Shown: positions 52,243 through 61,329 of the stretch, one piece after another | Numbering within the stretch: the first letter of the stretch is position 1 | Layout: the number at the start of each line of letters is the position of its first letter | Source: Roseiarcus sp963820095 | GTDB taxonomy: Bacteria > Pseudomonadota > Alphaproteobacteria > Rhizobiales > Beijerinckiaceae | Direction of reading: 5' to 3' | DNA: 64,000 nt | Assembly (NCBI GenBank): GCA_963820095.1 | Contig: CAWFZA010000008.1 | Location: forward strand, 488,068 to 552,067 | The notes under the pieces: generated by a model | Told to the model about the DNA's origin: nothing | Databases searched by the model: none | What the model saw: only the letters and a program-made list of their open reading frames with translations | Program-made: the position numbers and the translations under genes

Positions 52243-52357
52243 TCCATCGTCGCCCACGTTCACGTACTGCCGCTGCTCGTATGGCGGCGCGGGCAGTCGA
52301 ATAACTTCGGCGCCGACGTGTTCCTTGGACGACGACCCGGCGTGAAGGATCCTTGTC

Positions 52358-52678
52358 ATGTGCGCCCTCATTGGTTTTTATCCGCAAGGGAAAGGCAGAT
52401 TCGCTTGCGCGCTTGCGAGCGGCATCGTGAGTCTCGGCTTGGCGTTGGTCGCGCCTGTGGCGAACGCTGGCATGGGAGGAGGAGCAGGCGCGGGCGGCGG
52501 TGGCGCCGCAGCTGCCGCTGGAGCTGCGGCGGGATCGGGCGGAAGCGGCGCAACCGATCATCGCCCGAATACTCAAGCCGGACGCATGACCTGCCCTCGG
52601 CGCATGGTTTGGAACGCCAGGGATCGAAGATGCCTGGCTAGACCCAGCGGCGCGTTGCCTGGGCCCCGACCTGAGTGA
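52358..52678 (+). CDS. Small secreted Gly/Ala-rich protein with Cys-containing tail
   Basis: A 106-residue open frame from ATG 52358. A signal-like segment (FACALASGIVSLGLALVAPVANA) precedes a low-complexity stretch of Gly and Ala, then a tail with MTCPRRMVWNARDRRCLARP. This C-P-x-x-x-x-W-x-x-x-x-x-x-C arrangement is common at the ends of small exported Rhizobiales proteins of unknown role. Function unknown. Confidence 0.5.
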   Translation: MCALIGFYPQGKGRFACALASGIVSLGLALVAPVANAGMGGGAGAGGGGAAAAAGAAAGSGGSGATDHRPNTQAGRMTCPRRMVWNARDRRCLARPSGALPGPRPE

Positions 52679-52748
52679 AAACACGTTTGCGCTCGTCAAG
52701 CGCCGAGGAAGGCCTTCTGAGGCGAACACGCCGAACGACGGGATTGCT

Positions 52749-53228
52749 CTAATTGCCGCGCGGTGGGTGAAGGTCGTCGACCCATTCGACCGTTTCCGGA
52801 TTGGGCTCTACGTTCGCTAGATCGAGATTGACCACCACGGGCTCTTGGCCGCTGCGCACCAGCACGCAGGACAATGGCGCCTCGTCGCTGGCGTTGATCT
52901 CCTGGTGGGGCACGTAGGGCGGCACGTAGATGAAATCGCCGGGGCCGGCCTCGGCGACAAATTCGAGCTTGTCGCCCCAACGCATGCGGGCCCGTCCGCT
53001 GACCACATAGATGACGCTCTCGACGGGCCCATGATGATGCGCCCCGGTCTTCGCTTTCGGGTGGATGACGACGGTCCCGGCCCAAAGCTTTTCAGCGCCA
53101 GCGCGCGCGTGGGTGATGGCCGCCGCGCGATTCATGCCCGGCGTCTGCGGGGTGTTGATGTCGAGCTCGCTCGAACGGACCACCCGGACGCCGTCGAGGC
53201 GCCACCGGGCGTCGCCGGGATTGTCCAT
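52749..53228 (-). CDS. Cupin-domain protein
   Basis: A 159-residue single-domain cupin from ATG 53228 behind aggag. Motif 1 is GAHHHGPVESVIYVVSGRARMRWG, with metal-binding histidines and glutamate; motif 2 is AGPGDFIYVPPYVPHQEINAS, with the last histidine. The opening RVVRSSELDINTPQTPGMNRAAAI is shared by a family of stand-alone cupins of unknown substrate. No clear operon partner. Confidence 0.82.
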   Translation of the reverse strand: MDNPGDARWRLDGVRVVRSSELDINTPQTPGMNRAAAITHARAGAEKLWAGTVVIHPKAKTGAHHHGPVESVIYVVSGRARMRWGDKLEFVAEAGPGDFIYVPPYVPHQEINASDEAPLSCVLVRSGQEPVVVNLDLANVEPNPETVEWVDDLHPPRGN

Positions 53229-53379
53229 GCTTTTCTCCTGGCGCTCTCTAGGACGGAACGGCCCTTGGCGCAGTGTCACGACCAATCTACAGCGAAAGCG
53301 GCGATCGGACACCCTCCCCCGCGTGTTGAGGAGGGCGCCGCGGGTGGCGATGGCGTGCGCCCGGCCTTAGAGTGCGACC

Positions 53380-54195
53380 ATGACTGAAGTCCCGACCGCG
53401 ACGGTTCCGACGCGCCTGACCGCGCGTGCGCTCATCGTGGGCGAGCGCATTGACACCGCCGGGCTCGAGCGGCCCGACATGATCTCTCTGCTGCCGCTCG
53501 CCTTCCGAGTTGGGGAGCGGGGCATGGCCGCGCTCTTTCGCTTCGGTGTCGCTGTGATGGTCGGCTTGAGCCCGCTTGAGGAAGAGGACCTGCTGGCGAA
53601 GCTGAAGTCGCGCGTCAGCGGCGCGAGGGCGCGAGGCGACGACGAGACGGCGGTTCTCGAAATCGCGCCAGACATCGACGAACAGAAGTCTTCTGGCGGC
53701 CCCATCCAGATCAGAAACCTTTCGCCACCGCGCTTTCTGGTGATCGCCGACGCGCTCGCCAAGACGGTGGCGCTGGCGCGCGACGAGCGCGAGGTCAACG
53801 CCGTGTTCGACATAATCGAGCCCTTCGCGGCCAACCTTGCCGCGACCGGCCGGCCGCCGTTCCGCCGGCGCGCGATGCTCAGGCTCATCGGGCAGGCGCT
53901 GCTCGCGCAGCACCGTGTCTCGGGGCGTGTCGCGGTCGAGGAGAAGCCGGATGTATTGTGGGATCACCCCGAACTCGAGCGCCTCTACGCCCGCCTTGCC
54001 GACGAATATGAGCTGCACGAGCGCGCCGACGTGCTCAAGCGCAAACTGGAAGTGATCGGCGATACCGCCCAAGCGCTGACCGACATCATCGACGCCGACC
54101 GCGCAACGCGGCTCGAAGCGGCGGTCGTCATTCTGATCGTGCTCGAACTCATCGCCGCCATCGTGCAGATCGCGCTCGCGCTGCACGGGAGGTAG
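53380..54195 (+). CDS. Rmd1/YagE-family (DUF155) protein
   Basis: A 271-residue protein matching the RMD1/Sif2/YagE group: TARALIVGERIDTAGL near the start, then LPLAFRVGERGMAALFRFGVAVMVGLSPLEEEDLL, VIADALAKTVALARDEREVNAVFDIIEPFA, and LLAQHRVSGRVAVEEKPDVLWDHPELERLYARLADEYELHERADVLKRKLEVI. A C-terminal membrane helix (AAVVILIVLELIAAIVQIALAL) anchors it. Eukaryotic relatives act in mitochondria; the bacterial function is unknown. Confidence 0.85.
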   Translation: MTEVPTATVPTRLTARALIVGERIDTAGLERPDMISLLPLAFRVGERGMAALFRFGVAVMVGLSPLEEEDLLAKLKSRVSGARARGDDETAVLEIAPDIDEQKSSGGPIQIRNLSPPRFLVIADALAKTVALARDEREVNAVFDIIEPFAANLAATGRPPFRRRAMLRLIGQALLAQHRVSGRVAVEEKPDVLWDHPELERLYARLADEYELHERADVLKRKLEVIGDTAQALTDIIDADRATRLEAAVVILIVLELIAAIVQIALALHGR

Positions 54196-54281
54196 AGCAG
54201 CCCGTTTGACGTCGGTCGTATCGACATTGGGATCTACCGAAGCGGTACAAATCGCGTCGTTTCGCGCAAGGAGCTTCGACA

Positions 54282-54452
54282 ATGAACACGGTGAGTCAAC
54301 GAGAAGCGGGCAATCGCCTGCCGGCCGATGCGCATCCCGAGACGGTGCTCCGTTCATGGCGGCTGCGTCGCGAGACTTCTGAAGTCAAGCCGAACGCGGC
54401 GCATTTCGGGATCGCGCGGTCGGGCGCTCTCGTGGAGCCGATCGGGGTCTGA
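54282..54452 (+). CDS. Small hypothetical protein, 56 aa
   Basis: ATG 54282 follows a good ribosome site (aaggag, 9 bases upstream). The product MNTVSQREAGNRLPADAHPE, then WRLRRETSEVKPNAAHFGIARSGAL, matches nothing I know. It is soluble and basic in the middle. Support is limited to the ribosome site and open frame. Confidence 0.3.
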   Translation: MNTVSQREAGNRLPADAHPETVLRSWRLRRETSEVKPNAAHFGIARSGALVEPIGV

Positions 54453-54913
54453 TCCCTCGCGCTCGACGTCGCTGCTCGATCGAGCGTGCGGCCCTAAACG
54501 CTTCTCCGGAGAGGAGACTACTTCGGGCGCGCCTGGGGGCCGCGAGGTAGGTGAACCGTGGCTATGTCCGGACGCCGGCGTTTCGTCTGGCTTGCTCGAT
54601 GCTCGCGGGGCATGAGCGGCGTTGCGCCGCCCGGCTCTGGTCGTGAAACGCCCTCGCGATGGACGGCGCGAGGGGCCATGCGCGATCGGCTGTCCTCGTG
54701 ACGACGGGATCAAGGGCTATGTGTTGAAATCGTCGTCGGGTCGGAGGCCGCCAAGCGCGGTCCTTGCCGACCAGATCCGACGCTGCGATTGGCGCGCACG
54801 CCGAGGCGGCCGCAATCGGCGTTGTTGGCGACGATCCTTGTGAAGCGCGCTAAGCGAAGGCTCGTGCTGATGTTGGCGAGGAGGTCAATGCCACGAATCG
54901 GAGGCGAGCTCAG
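54453..54913. other. 461-base gap with no recognised gene
   Basis: Short frames are open on both strands but none has a recognisable domain or convincing start. No RNA gene or clear repeat was seen. It separates the small open frame from the end of the monooxygenase gene. Confidence 0.5.
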
Positions 54914-56059
54914 TTACGGGGCGCGCAGCGATAGCGCGGCGTCGGCGATGCGTCGCGCCTCGATCCCGATCTGACGAAATTGCCCGAGCGCGGAAGGAAT
55001 TGCGCCGCAAAAGAACAGGCCGGGCTCTGCGGTCGCTTGGCCGCTGACCAGCGGCGCTCCTGTTGCATTGAGCACGCCCTCGGCGTCGGGCAGCAGCGCG
55101 CGCAAATCGGGGCGGAAGCCGGTCGCGAGAAGGATTGCATCGAAGCGCTCGACGGCCGACTGCTTGAAAGCGACGCACTCGCGGGCGAAGCTCGCGACGT
55201 CGCCGCGAAGCTTGATCCGTCCGTCGCGTATCGCGCCAAGCGTGCCAACGTCGATGAGCGGCACGCGCGCGTCCTCCGCGATGGATTGGAGCGGTCCCTT
55301 CATGGCGTGCTTCAGGCCCAGCTTTTCGATCGAGCCGACGGCGAGGCGGATCGCTGGCGCGTTGAGAAAATCGGCCACGCGCGGCGGGAGCCATCGCTCG
55401 GCGGCTGGAAAGAAAAGGATCGGCACGCCAAAAAGTTCGCGGGGGACAACATTGACCGGGCTGCGAACTGAAAGGGTCACGTCAATCCCGGCTTCGGCGA
55501 GGTCGAGCGCGATCTCCGCGCCGGAATTGCCATAACCGATGACCAGCACACGCTTTCCGACGAAAGGAGCCGGATTGCGGTAGGTGCTCGAATGCAGGAT
55601 CGGACCTTCGAACGTCTCGATGCCGGGCCAAGTCGGAGCATGGGGATAGTCAGCCCAGCCCGTCGCAACAACGATGATCGACGCGCTTCGAGAGTTTTCG
55701 TCAGCCTCGGCGCGCCATCTCCGTCCGTCGCGTCGCACCGTGCGAACGGGCGCGTTGAAGACCGGACGCAGGTTGAATTTCGCGGCGTAGGCCTCGAGAT
55801 ACTCGACAACCTGCGCGCGGGAAGGGTAGCGGCCGAAAGCCTCCGGCATCGAAAGGCCCGGTAAGCTTGAGCGGGCGCGATCCGTGTGCAGGTGAAGGCG
55901 GTCATAGTGACGCCGCCAAACGGCGCCGACAGCGTCTGACTTTTCAAGCATCGTGACGCTGAGGCCACCGGCCTTCAACATCGCCGCCGTTGCGAGGCCG
56001 GCCGGACCCGCGCCGATAATGATCGCATCGCACGATCGGACCAAGGCCGCTCCTCTCAC
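54914..56059 (-). CDS. Flavin-containing monooxygenase-like NAD(P)/FAD protein
   Basis: About 380 residues. FAD is bound at AIIIGAGPAGLATAAMLK and NADPH at VLVIGYGNSGAEIALDLAEAG; between them lie WRRHYDRLHLHTDRARSSLPG and VVATGWADYPHAPTWPGIE, as in YUCCA- and CzcO-like monooxygenases. I prefer GTG 56059 because the longer frame from 56176 adds an arginine-rich lead unlike the family. The C-terminus has ILLATGFRPDL and PGLFFCGAIPSALGQFRQIG. Substrate unknown. Confidence 0.82.
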   Translation of the reverse strand: MRGAALVRSCDAIIIGAGPAGLATAAMLKAGGLSVTMLEKSDAVGAVWRRHYDRLHLHTDRARSSLPGLSMPEAFGRYPSRAQVVEYLEAYAAKFNLRPVFNAPVRTVRRDGRRWRAEADENSRSASIIVVATGWADYPHAPTWPGIETFEGPILHSSTYRNPAPFVGKRVLVIGYGNSGAEIALDLAEAGIDVTLSVRSPVNVVPRELFGVPILFFPAAERWLPPRVADFLNAPAIRLAVGSIEKLGLKHAMKGPLQSIAEDARVPLIDVGTLGAIRDGRIKLRGDVASFARECVAFKQSAVERFDAILLATGFRPDLRALLPDAEGVLNATGAPLVSGQATAEPGLFFCGAIPSALGQFRQIGIEARRIADAALSLRAP

Positions 56060-56289
56060 GCCAAGTTCATCAGCGCGCGAACACGCGCGATATCGCCGTC
56101 TCTTCGCACGCCTCGAGCGACAATCCGCAGCGCGGCGGCCGAGGCGCGCGTTGACGAAGGCCCTCACCCGGCCCATGTGAAACCGTCGCAGATCGAGCCG
56201 CGGTTGACGAAAAGCGAACGCGCTGCGAAGCTTGCTGGCATCAAGCGCGTAGTCAATCCGTCACGATGCTGAAATAGCGGGAGGAAATC

Positions 56290-57279
56290 ATGGAACGTCG
56301 CACGGCAATGAAGCTCATGGGCGCCACCGCGGCGATGGCCGGCGCCGGGCTGCTTTCGGGTCGCGCCAACGCCGCGGACAAGGTCACGATCGCGCTCATT
56401 CCCGGCCTCACCGCCGACGGCTTCTATATCACGATGCACAAGGGCGCTGAAGCCGCGGCGAAGGCGGTCGGCGCCGAGCTTCTCTATCAGGGCGCGGCGG
56501 AATGGAACGTCTCGCTGCAAGTGCCGATCCTCGACGCGATCATCGCCAAGAAGCCTGGCGCGATCATGATCGCTCCGACTGACAAGGTCCAACTCATCAA
56601 GCCGCTGCGCAAGGCTTACGACGCGGGCATCACGGTCGTCTGCGTCGACACGTTCATCGGCAACGGCGTCTTTCAGACCGGCTCCGGCGAAGCCGACTTC
56701 CCGATCAGCTACATAGCATCGGACAACGTGCTTGGCGGCCGCATGGCGGGACGCGCGCTCGCCAAGGCGATCGGCGACAAAGGCAAAGTGTATGTCTCCA
56801 ACGTCAAGCCGGGCGTATCGACCACCGACCAGCGCGAGGAGGGCTTCAAGCTGGAGATGAAGGACCATCCGAGCATCCAGGTGCTCGACACTCAATTCAA
56901 CGACGACGACGCCAATAAAGCGGCGGCGCAGGTGCAGGCGGTGATGGGCAGGGTGCCTGACCTCGCTGGCGTGTTCGGCGCCAATCTGTTCTCGGCCACC
57001 GGGACCGCCAATGGCGTCAAACAGGCGGGCAAGGCCGGAGTGGTGAAGATCGCCGGCTTCGACGCGCCGGAGTCGGTGGTTGGCCTCCTGAAGGACGGCA
57101 CGTTCGAGCTGACGATCGCTCAGCATCCGGCGGAGATCGGCTATTTCGGCTTCATTGCCGCGTTCGCTCATCTCACGGGCAACCCGGTTCCGACCGCGAT
57201 CGGCACAGGCTTCACCGTGATGACCAAAGAGAATATCGACGACCCGAAGGTCCAGCGGTTCCTCTACAAGAGCGCCTAA
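56290..57279 (+). CDS. Sugar ABC transporter substrate-binding protein (CUT2, FrcB-like)
   Basis: A 329-residue periplasmic protein with an export signal (MERRTAMKLMGATAAMAGAGLLSGRANA). The ribose-binding-protein fold reads VTIALIPGLTADGFYITMHKGAEAAAKAVGAELLYQG, then IMIAPTDKVQLIKPLRKAYDAGITVVCVDTF, SYIASDNVLGGRMAG and VVKIAGFDAPESVVGLLKDG. It delivers the sugar to the permease encoded next. Fructose is plausible from the Frc-like gene set and the fructokinase-like gene at 43.3 kb, but inositol or pentoses cannot be excluded. Confidence 0.88.
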   Translation: MERRTAMKLMGATAAMAGAGLLSGRANAADKVTIALIPGLTADGFYITMHKGAEAAAKAVGAELLYQGAAEWNVSLQVPILDAIIAKKPGAIMIAPTDKVQLIKPLRKAYDAGITVVCVDTFIGNGVFQTGSGEADFPISYIASDNVLGGRMAGRALAKAIGDKGKVYVSNVKPGVSTTDQREEGFKLEMKDHPSIQVLDTQFNDDDANKAAAQVQAVMGRVPDLAGVFGANLFSATGTANGVKQAGKAGVVKIAGFDAPESVVGLLKDGTFELTIAQHPAEIGYFGFIAAFAHLTGNPVPTAIGTGFTVMTKENIDDPKVQRFLYKSA

Positions 57280-57293
57280 AGATCGGGCCGCGC

Positions 57294-57328
57294 GAAGCCG
57301 CCAGCCGTCGCGTTGGCGGCTTCGTTTT
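57294..57328 (+). terminator. Intercistronic hairpin after the binding-protein gene
   Basis: gaagccgcca pairs perfectly with tggcggcttc over a 10-base loop and is followed by gtttt. Such a structure between binding-protein and permease genes usually causes partial termination or protects the upstream RNA, giving more binding protein than permease. Confidence 0.65.
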
Positions 57329-57348
57329 GACGTTTGTTCGGGGATCGC

Positions 57349-58383
57349 ATGACGATCGTAGCGACGTCGCCCTCGGTTACCCTTCGTCATCCGATCATTC
57401 TCTGGATCGCGCAGCTTCGAGCCTGGGTTTTCCTCGTCTTTCTCGTTCTGTTTTTCGAGGTCTGGTCGCGCGCGACCGAAGGGACGTCATTTCTCTTCAA
57501 CGTTTACAACATCCAGTCGATCCTGGTCTTCGCCACCGCGCCTCTTCTGCTGGCGCTCGGCCAGACTTTCGTCATCATCTCCGCGGGCATCGATCTGTCG
57601 CTCGGCTTCGTGATGGGTCTGTCGTCGGTGATCGCGGCGCATGGGGCTAACTTTTTCACCGCGGGGCTCGGCCTGCCTCCCTTCCTCGCGATGCTGGGCG
57701 CAATCCTTTGTGGGCCGGCGATCGCCCTCATTCCGGGGCTCGTCAACGGCCTTTTGGTCTCCCGTCTGCAGATCCCGCCGTTCATCGGGACGCTCGGCAT
57801 GTATGGGGTCGCGCGCGGCGCCGCCTATCTCTTCGCCGGCGGGATGACCGTCGCCATCGACAACGACTGGTTTAGCGCCATTGGCAACGGGCGGGTTTTC
57901 GGGGTTCCTGTTCTCGTTATCATCACCGGCGTCGCCTGCCTGATTCTGCACTACATCCTGTCGCAGACGCGCTTTGGCCAGCACACCTACGCGCTCGGCG
58001 CCAGCAAGGCGGCGGCAAATCGCGCCGGCATCGACGTGAAATGGCTGACGCTCAGAATTTACCTGCTCTCGGCGGTGATGGCGGGCGTAGCGGGCGCCAT
58101 GTACACCGGCCGCTTCACTGCCGGCGCGCCCCAGGCCGGCGAACCGTTGCTGCTCGACTCGATTGCGGCCGTGGTCATTGGGGGGGCGAGTCTGTTCGGT
58201 GGTTCGGGCACGATCGCGGGCACGATCGCCGGCGCGCTCGTCATCGCGGTCATCCAGTACGGCTTGGTCTTCATCAATGTCGAACCGTTCTGGCAGTTCA
58301 TCGCCGTCGGCGTTGTCATCATCATCTCGGTGTTCGTCGACCAGACTCAGCGCAGCCTCATGGGAGGACGAACCGTTGAGTGA
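57349..58383 (+). CDS. Sugar ABC transporter permease (CUT2, FrcC-like)
   Basis: About 344 residues with eight or more membrane helices. Family phrases are LALGQTFVIISAGIDLSLGFVMGLSSV, GLVNGLLVSRLQIPPFIGTLGMYGVARGAAY, LGASKAAANRAGIDVKWL and AAVVIGGASLFGGSGTIAGTIAGALVIAVI. ATG 57349 is preferred, with gggga upstream. Its end overlaps the ATPase gene by 8 bases. Confidence 0.9.
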   Translation: MTIVATSPSVTLRHPIILWIAQLRAWVFLVFLVLFFEVWSRATEGTSFLFNVYNIQSILVFATAPLLLALGQTFVIISAGIDLSLGFVMGLSSVIAAHGANFFTAGLGLPPFLAMLGAILCGPAIALIPGLVNGLLVSRLQIPPFIGTLGMYGVARGAAYLFAGGMTVAIDNDWFSAIGNGRVFGVPVLVIITGVACLILHYILSQTRFGQHTYALGASKAAANRAGIDVKWLTLRIYLLSAVMAGVAGAMYTGRFTAGAPQAGEPLLLDSIAAVVIGGASLFGGSGTIAGTIAGALVIAVIQYGLVFINVEPFWQFIAVGVVIIISVFVDQTQRSLMGGRTVE

Positions 58384-59122
58384 CGCCCAGGCGATCTTGG
58401 CCGTCCGGAATGTCTCGAAGGCTTTCGGGGCCGTGCAGGCCCTCAATCGCGTATCGCTCGAAGTCTATCCCGGCCAGGTTGTCGCGCTTGCCGGCGACAA
58501 CGGCGCCGGCAAATCGACCATTATCAAGGCGATTTCCGGGGTGTTTCGCCACGACGAGGGGGAGATCCTGCTCGACAGCAAGGCGATCGACTTCGCCACG
58601 CCCCACGAGGCCCGCGAAAGCGGGATCGAGACCATCTATCAGGACCTCGCGCTCGCCGACAATCTCTCGATTGGCGAAAACATCTTTCTCGGCCGCGAGC
58701 CAAAGCGCAAACTGCTCGGGTTTTTGCCGATCCTCGACAGGGCGAGGATGGCGAAAGCGGCGAAAGAGGCGATGGCGAGCCTCGACTTCCATGTGACTCG
58801 GCTCGACGCGCCGGTCGCCGCCTTTTCCGGCGGCCAGCGGCAGGCGATCGCCATCGGGCGGGCGATCTACTGGAACGCGCGGCTCGTCATCATGGATGAG
58901 CCGACGGCTGCGCTCGGCGTCCCCGAGCAGCGCCGCGTGTTGGCGCTGATCAAGTCGCTGCGTGCGCAGGGCAAGGGGATCATCTTCATCTCCCACAACC
59001 TGCGCGACATTTTCGAAGTCGCCGACGAGATCGTCGTCTTTCGGCATGGCGAGAAAGCTGGCGCCCGCAAGCCGTCGGAGACGACGCACGACGAGATCGT
59101 AAAGCTGATGGTCGGCAGTTAG
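58376..59122 (+). CDS. Sugar ABC transporter ATP-binding protein, single-domain (FrcA-like)
   Basis: About 248 residues from TTG 58376 (LSDAQAILAVRNVSKAFG). Walker A is AGDNGAGKSTIIKAISG, the Q-loop YQDLALADNLSIGENIF, the signature FSGGQRQAIAIGRAI, Walker B LVIMDEPTAALG and the switch histidine FISHNLRDIFEVAD. Most CUT2 ATPases carry two such domains in tandem; this one has one, as in rhizobial FrcA, so it should act as a homodimer. Confidence 0.9.
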   Translation: MSDAQAILAVRNVSKAFGAVQALNRVSLEVYPGQVVALAGDNGAGKSTIIKAISGVFRHDEGEILLDSKAIDFATPHEARESGIETIYQDLALADNLSIGENIFLGREPKRKLLGFLPILDRARMAKAAKEAMASLDFHVTRLDAPVAAFSGGQRQAIAIGRAIYWNARLVIMDEPTAALGVPEQRRVLALIKSLRAQGKGIIFISHNLRDIFEVADEIVVFRHGEKAGARKPSETTHDEIVKLMVGS

Positions 59123-59150
59123 GCCAGGGTCGCCCGCTTTCCCGCCCTGG
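59122..59150. terminator. Hairpin between convergent transporter and ppa genes
   Basis: gccaggg and ccctggc form a 7-base stem starting at the ATPase stop codon, in the 61-base space before the ppa 3' end. There is no T run, so termination strength is uncertain. Confidence 0.35.
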
Positions 59151-59183
59151 CGACGGGGAGGGCTTGCTGTGGATGGTTGACGC

Positions 59184-59726
59184 CTACTTCGCGCCCTTCG
59201 CCTTCTTGGCTCGCTCGATGCCCTCGATCACGAGCGCGCGCGCCTCCGCCGCATCGCCCCAACGGATGATCCTAACCCACTTGTTGGGTTCGAGGTCCTT
59301 GTAGTGGGCGAAGAAATGCTCGATCTGCTGGATCGTGATCGCGGGCAGATCCAAATAGTTGTTCACGTTTGCATAGCGCTTGGTCAGTGTCGACGACGGC
59401 ACGGCGAGCAGCTTCTCGTCGCCGCCTTGCTCATCCTCCATCAAGAGAACGCCGACGACTCGGCAGTTCATCACCGCGCCGGGAACGATTGCACGGGTGT
59501 TGGCGACAACAACGTCACAGGGATCGCCATCGTTCGAGAGCGTATGAGGGATAAAGCCGTAATTTCCGGGGTATCGCATCGAGGTGTAGAGAAAGCGATC
59601 GACCCAAAGCGCGCCGCTCTCCTTGTCCATCTCGTACTTGATGGGCTCGCCGCCAATCGGGACCTCGATCACGACATTGATGTCGTCAGGAGGGTTCTTG
59701 CCGATCGGCACGGCGTTCAGGTTCAT
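59184..59726 (-). CDS. ppa: Inorganic pyrophosphatase, family I
   Basis: A 180-residue cytoplasmic enzyme that splits pyrophosphate and so pulls biosynthetic reactions forward. The start NAVPIGKNPPDDINVVIEVPIGGEPIKYEMDKE is typical; the metal site is in SNDGDPCDVVV, and YPGNYGFIPHTL and DLEPNKWVRI are conserved. Monocistronic as far as can be seen. Intact. Confidence 0.96.
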   Translation of the reverse strand: MNLNAVPIGKNPPDDINVVIEVPIGGEPIKYEMDKESGALWVDRFLYTSMRYPGNYGFIPHTLSNDGDPCDVVVANTRAIVPGAVMNCRVVGVLLMEDEQGGDEKLLAVPSSTLTKRYANVNNYLDLPAITIQQIEHFFAHYKDLEPNKWVRIIRWGDAAEARALVIEGIERAKKAKGAK

Positions 59727-59779
59727 GCTGGTCCTTCCGATCGAGGCGCCTCATTGGCGCCTTAGAGGTTGCACGAACT

Positions 59780-60286
59780 TCAGCCAAAGCCGAAAGCAAT
59801 TCGATCGCGTTGCTGACCGCCGAAGGTTTCGCGCGCGCGGCGCAGGATCCGCCCGCCGAGCCGGCGGTAGAACCCGACCGCCCGCTCGTTGTCCGCCAGC
59901 GCCCAGACGACGAGGTTCGAGAAGCCGTGGCCCGCCAAATCCTCGCGCGCCGCCTCGAACATACGCCTTCCGAAGCCGCAACCCTGGCACTCTGGCGCGA
60001 GGTAGAGTTCGAAGATCTCGCCACCATAGCCGAGCGCCGGCACCCGGTTGCGGCCATAGCTTATGTAGCCGACGACGGAATCGCCGAACTCGAGCACCAA
60101 CAATGGCGTCCGGCGTGCGATCGCGAGACGCCACCACTCGGGGCCCCTCCGAGCGATCATCCGCTCGAGCTCCCGGCCGGGAATCACGCCCCGATAGGCC
60201 TCGCGCCACGCCGCGTCATGCACGGTGGCGATTTCAGCCTCGTCACCGAGGCGCGCCGCGCGAATGGATATGACCGTCTCGACCAT
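59780..60286 (-). CDS. GNAT-family N-acetyltransferase
   Basis: About 168 residues from ATG 60286 (MVETVISIRAARLGDEAEIATVHDAAWREAYRGVIP). The acetyl-CoA-binding motif A is FELYLAPECQGCGFGRRMFEAA, followed by the motif B region VVWALADNERAVGFYRRLGGRI. Closest in style to RimI-like and small-molecule acetyltransferases. Substrate unknown. Confidence 0.85.
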   Translation of the reverse strand: MVETVISIRAARLGDEAEIATVHDAAWREAYRGVIPGRELERMIARRGPEWWRLAIARRTPLLVLEFGDSVVGYISYGRNRVPALGYGGEIFELYLAPECQGCGFGRRMFEAAREDLAGHGFSNLVVWALADNERAVGFYRRLGGRILRRARETFGGQQRDRIAFGFG

Positions 60287-60455
60287 GGAGAGGATGTTAA
60301 GTCCGCGCGCGGGCCCGCCGCAAGGTCTTGACAGCAGCCGGGGATGACTTTTTTGCTGGCCCGAGGCTTGCCCGTGAGTTGGCGCATCAGCGCCGGAATT
60401 TGAGCGCAATTCCCGTACAATGCGCTGCAAACGCCCGAGCTGGAGATTCGAAACG

Positions 60456-61268
60456 ATGGCGCCGCGATCGCCTCAGGCCCGCTTGCGACTGGCCGCAGCG
60501 GGAATCACGGCCGCGCTCATCTGGACCGCCGGCGCGCGCGCCGACGTGTTGCACGCCAGCTACCGCGTATCCCTAGTCGGCCTTCCGATTGGCTCGGTGC
60601 ATCTCTACGCCGACCTCACCCCGACGACTTACGCGATTGCGGGCGACGCCAAATTGACCGGCCTCGCCAAGCTCTTCACCAATGCGCGCGGCGCTTCGGC
60701 GGGCAAGGGCGCGATCGTCCAGGGCCATGTGTCGCCGGCGAGTTTCGCCACCGTCGCCGCGGACTCGCACATGACGCGCACGATTCGCATGGCGCTTGCG
60801 GACAATACGGTGACAGGAATCGACATCTCGCCTCCGTTTCAGGACAAGCCGGATCGAGTTCCGCTTGGACCCGGCGACAAGCATGGCGTCGTCGATCCGG
60901 TCGGCGCGGTCATTCTTCCGGCGCCAGCCTCGGGACCGATCCTGTCGCCTGCCGCGTGCGACCGCAAGGTGCCAATCTTCGACGGCTATACGCGGTTCGA
61001 CATTGATCTATCTTATGTTGGCGAGCGCACGGTGTCGGCGAAAGGCTACGACGGACCCGTCGTGGTTTGCGCGGCCCGCTACGTGCCGATATCGGGCCAT
61101 AGCCGCGACCGCCCCGCGACCAAATTCATGGCTGATAACAAGGACCTCGAAGTTTGGCTGGCGCCGATCGCCAGCGACCGTGTGCTGTTTCCTTTCCGCG
61201 TCTCGGTGCGGACGATGATCGGCACGACGGTGGTCGAGGCCCAGGAATTCCGGCTCGACGAGAAGTAG
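60456..61268 (+). CDS. DUF3108 domain protein, exported
   Basis: About 270 residues from ATG 60456. A signal peptide (LRLAAAGITAALIWTAGARA) precedes DVLHASYRVSLVGLPIGSVHLYADLTPTTYAIAGDAKLTGLAKLF, then the middle strands PVGAVILPA, and the ending DLEVWLAPIASDRVLFPFRVSVRTMIGTTVVEAQEF, all typical of alphaproteobacterial DUF3108 proteins. These are periplasmic beta-rich proteins of unknown role, related in fold to lipoprotein and envelope factors. Confidence 0.82.
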   Translation: MAPRSPQARLRLAAAGITAALIWTAGARADVLHASYRVSLVGLPIGSVHLYADLTPTTYAIAGDAKLTGLAKLFTNARGASAGKGAIVQGHVSPASFATVAADSHMTRTIRMALADNTVTGIDISPPFQDKPDRVPLGPGDKHGVVDPVGAVILPAPASGPILSPAACDRKVPIFDGYTRFDIDLSYVGERTVSAKGYDGPVVVCAARYVPISGHSRDRPATKFMADNKDLEVWLAPIASDRVLFPFRVSVRTMIGTTVVEAQEFRLDEK

Positions 61269-61329
61269 CGAAGAGTCAATCAAGACGCCATTCCGCGGAA
61301 GGACGAACACGCGCCACGCTGCGAGCGCC

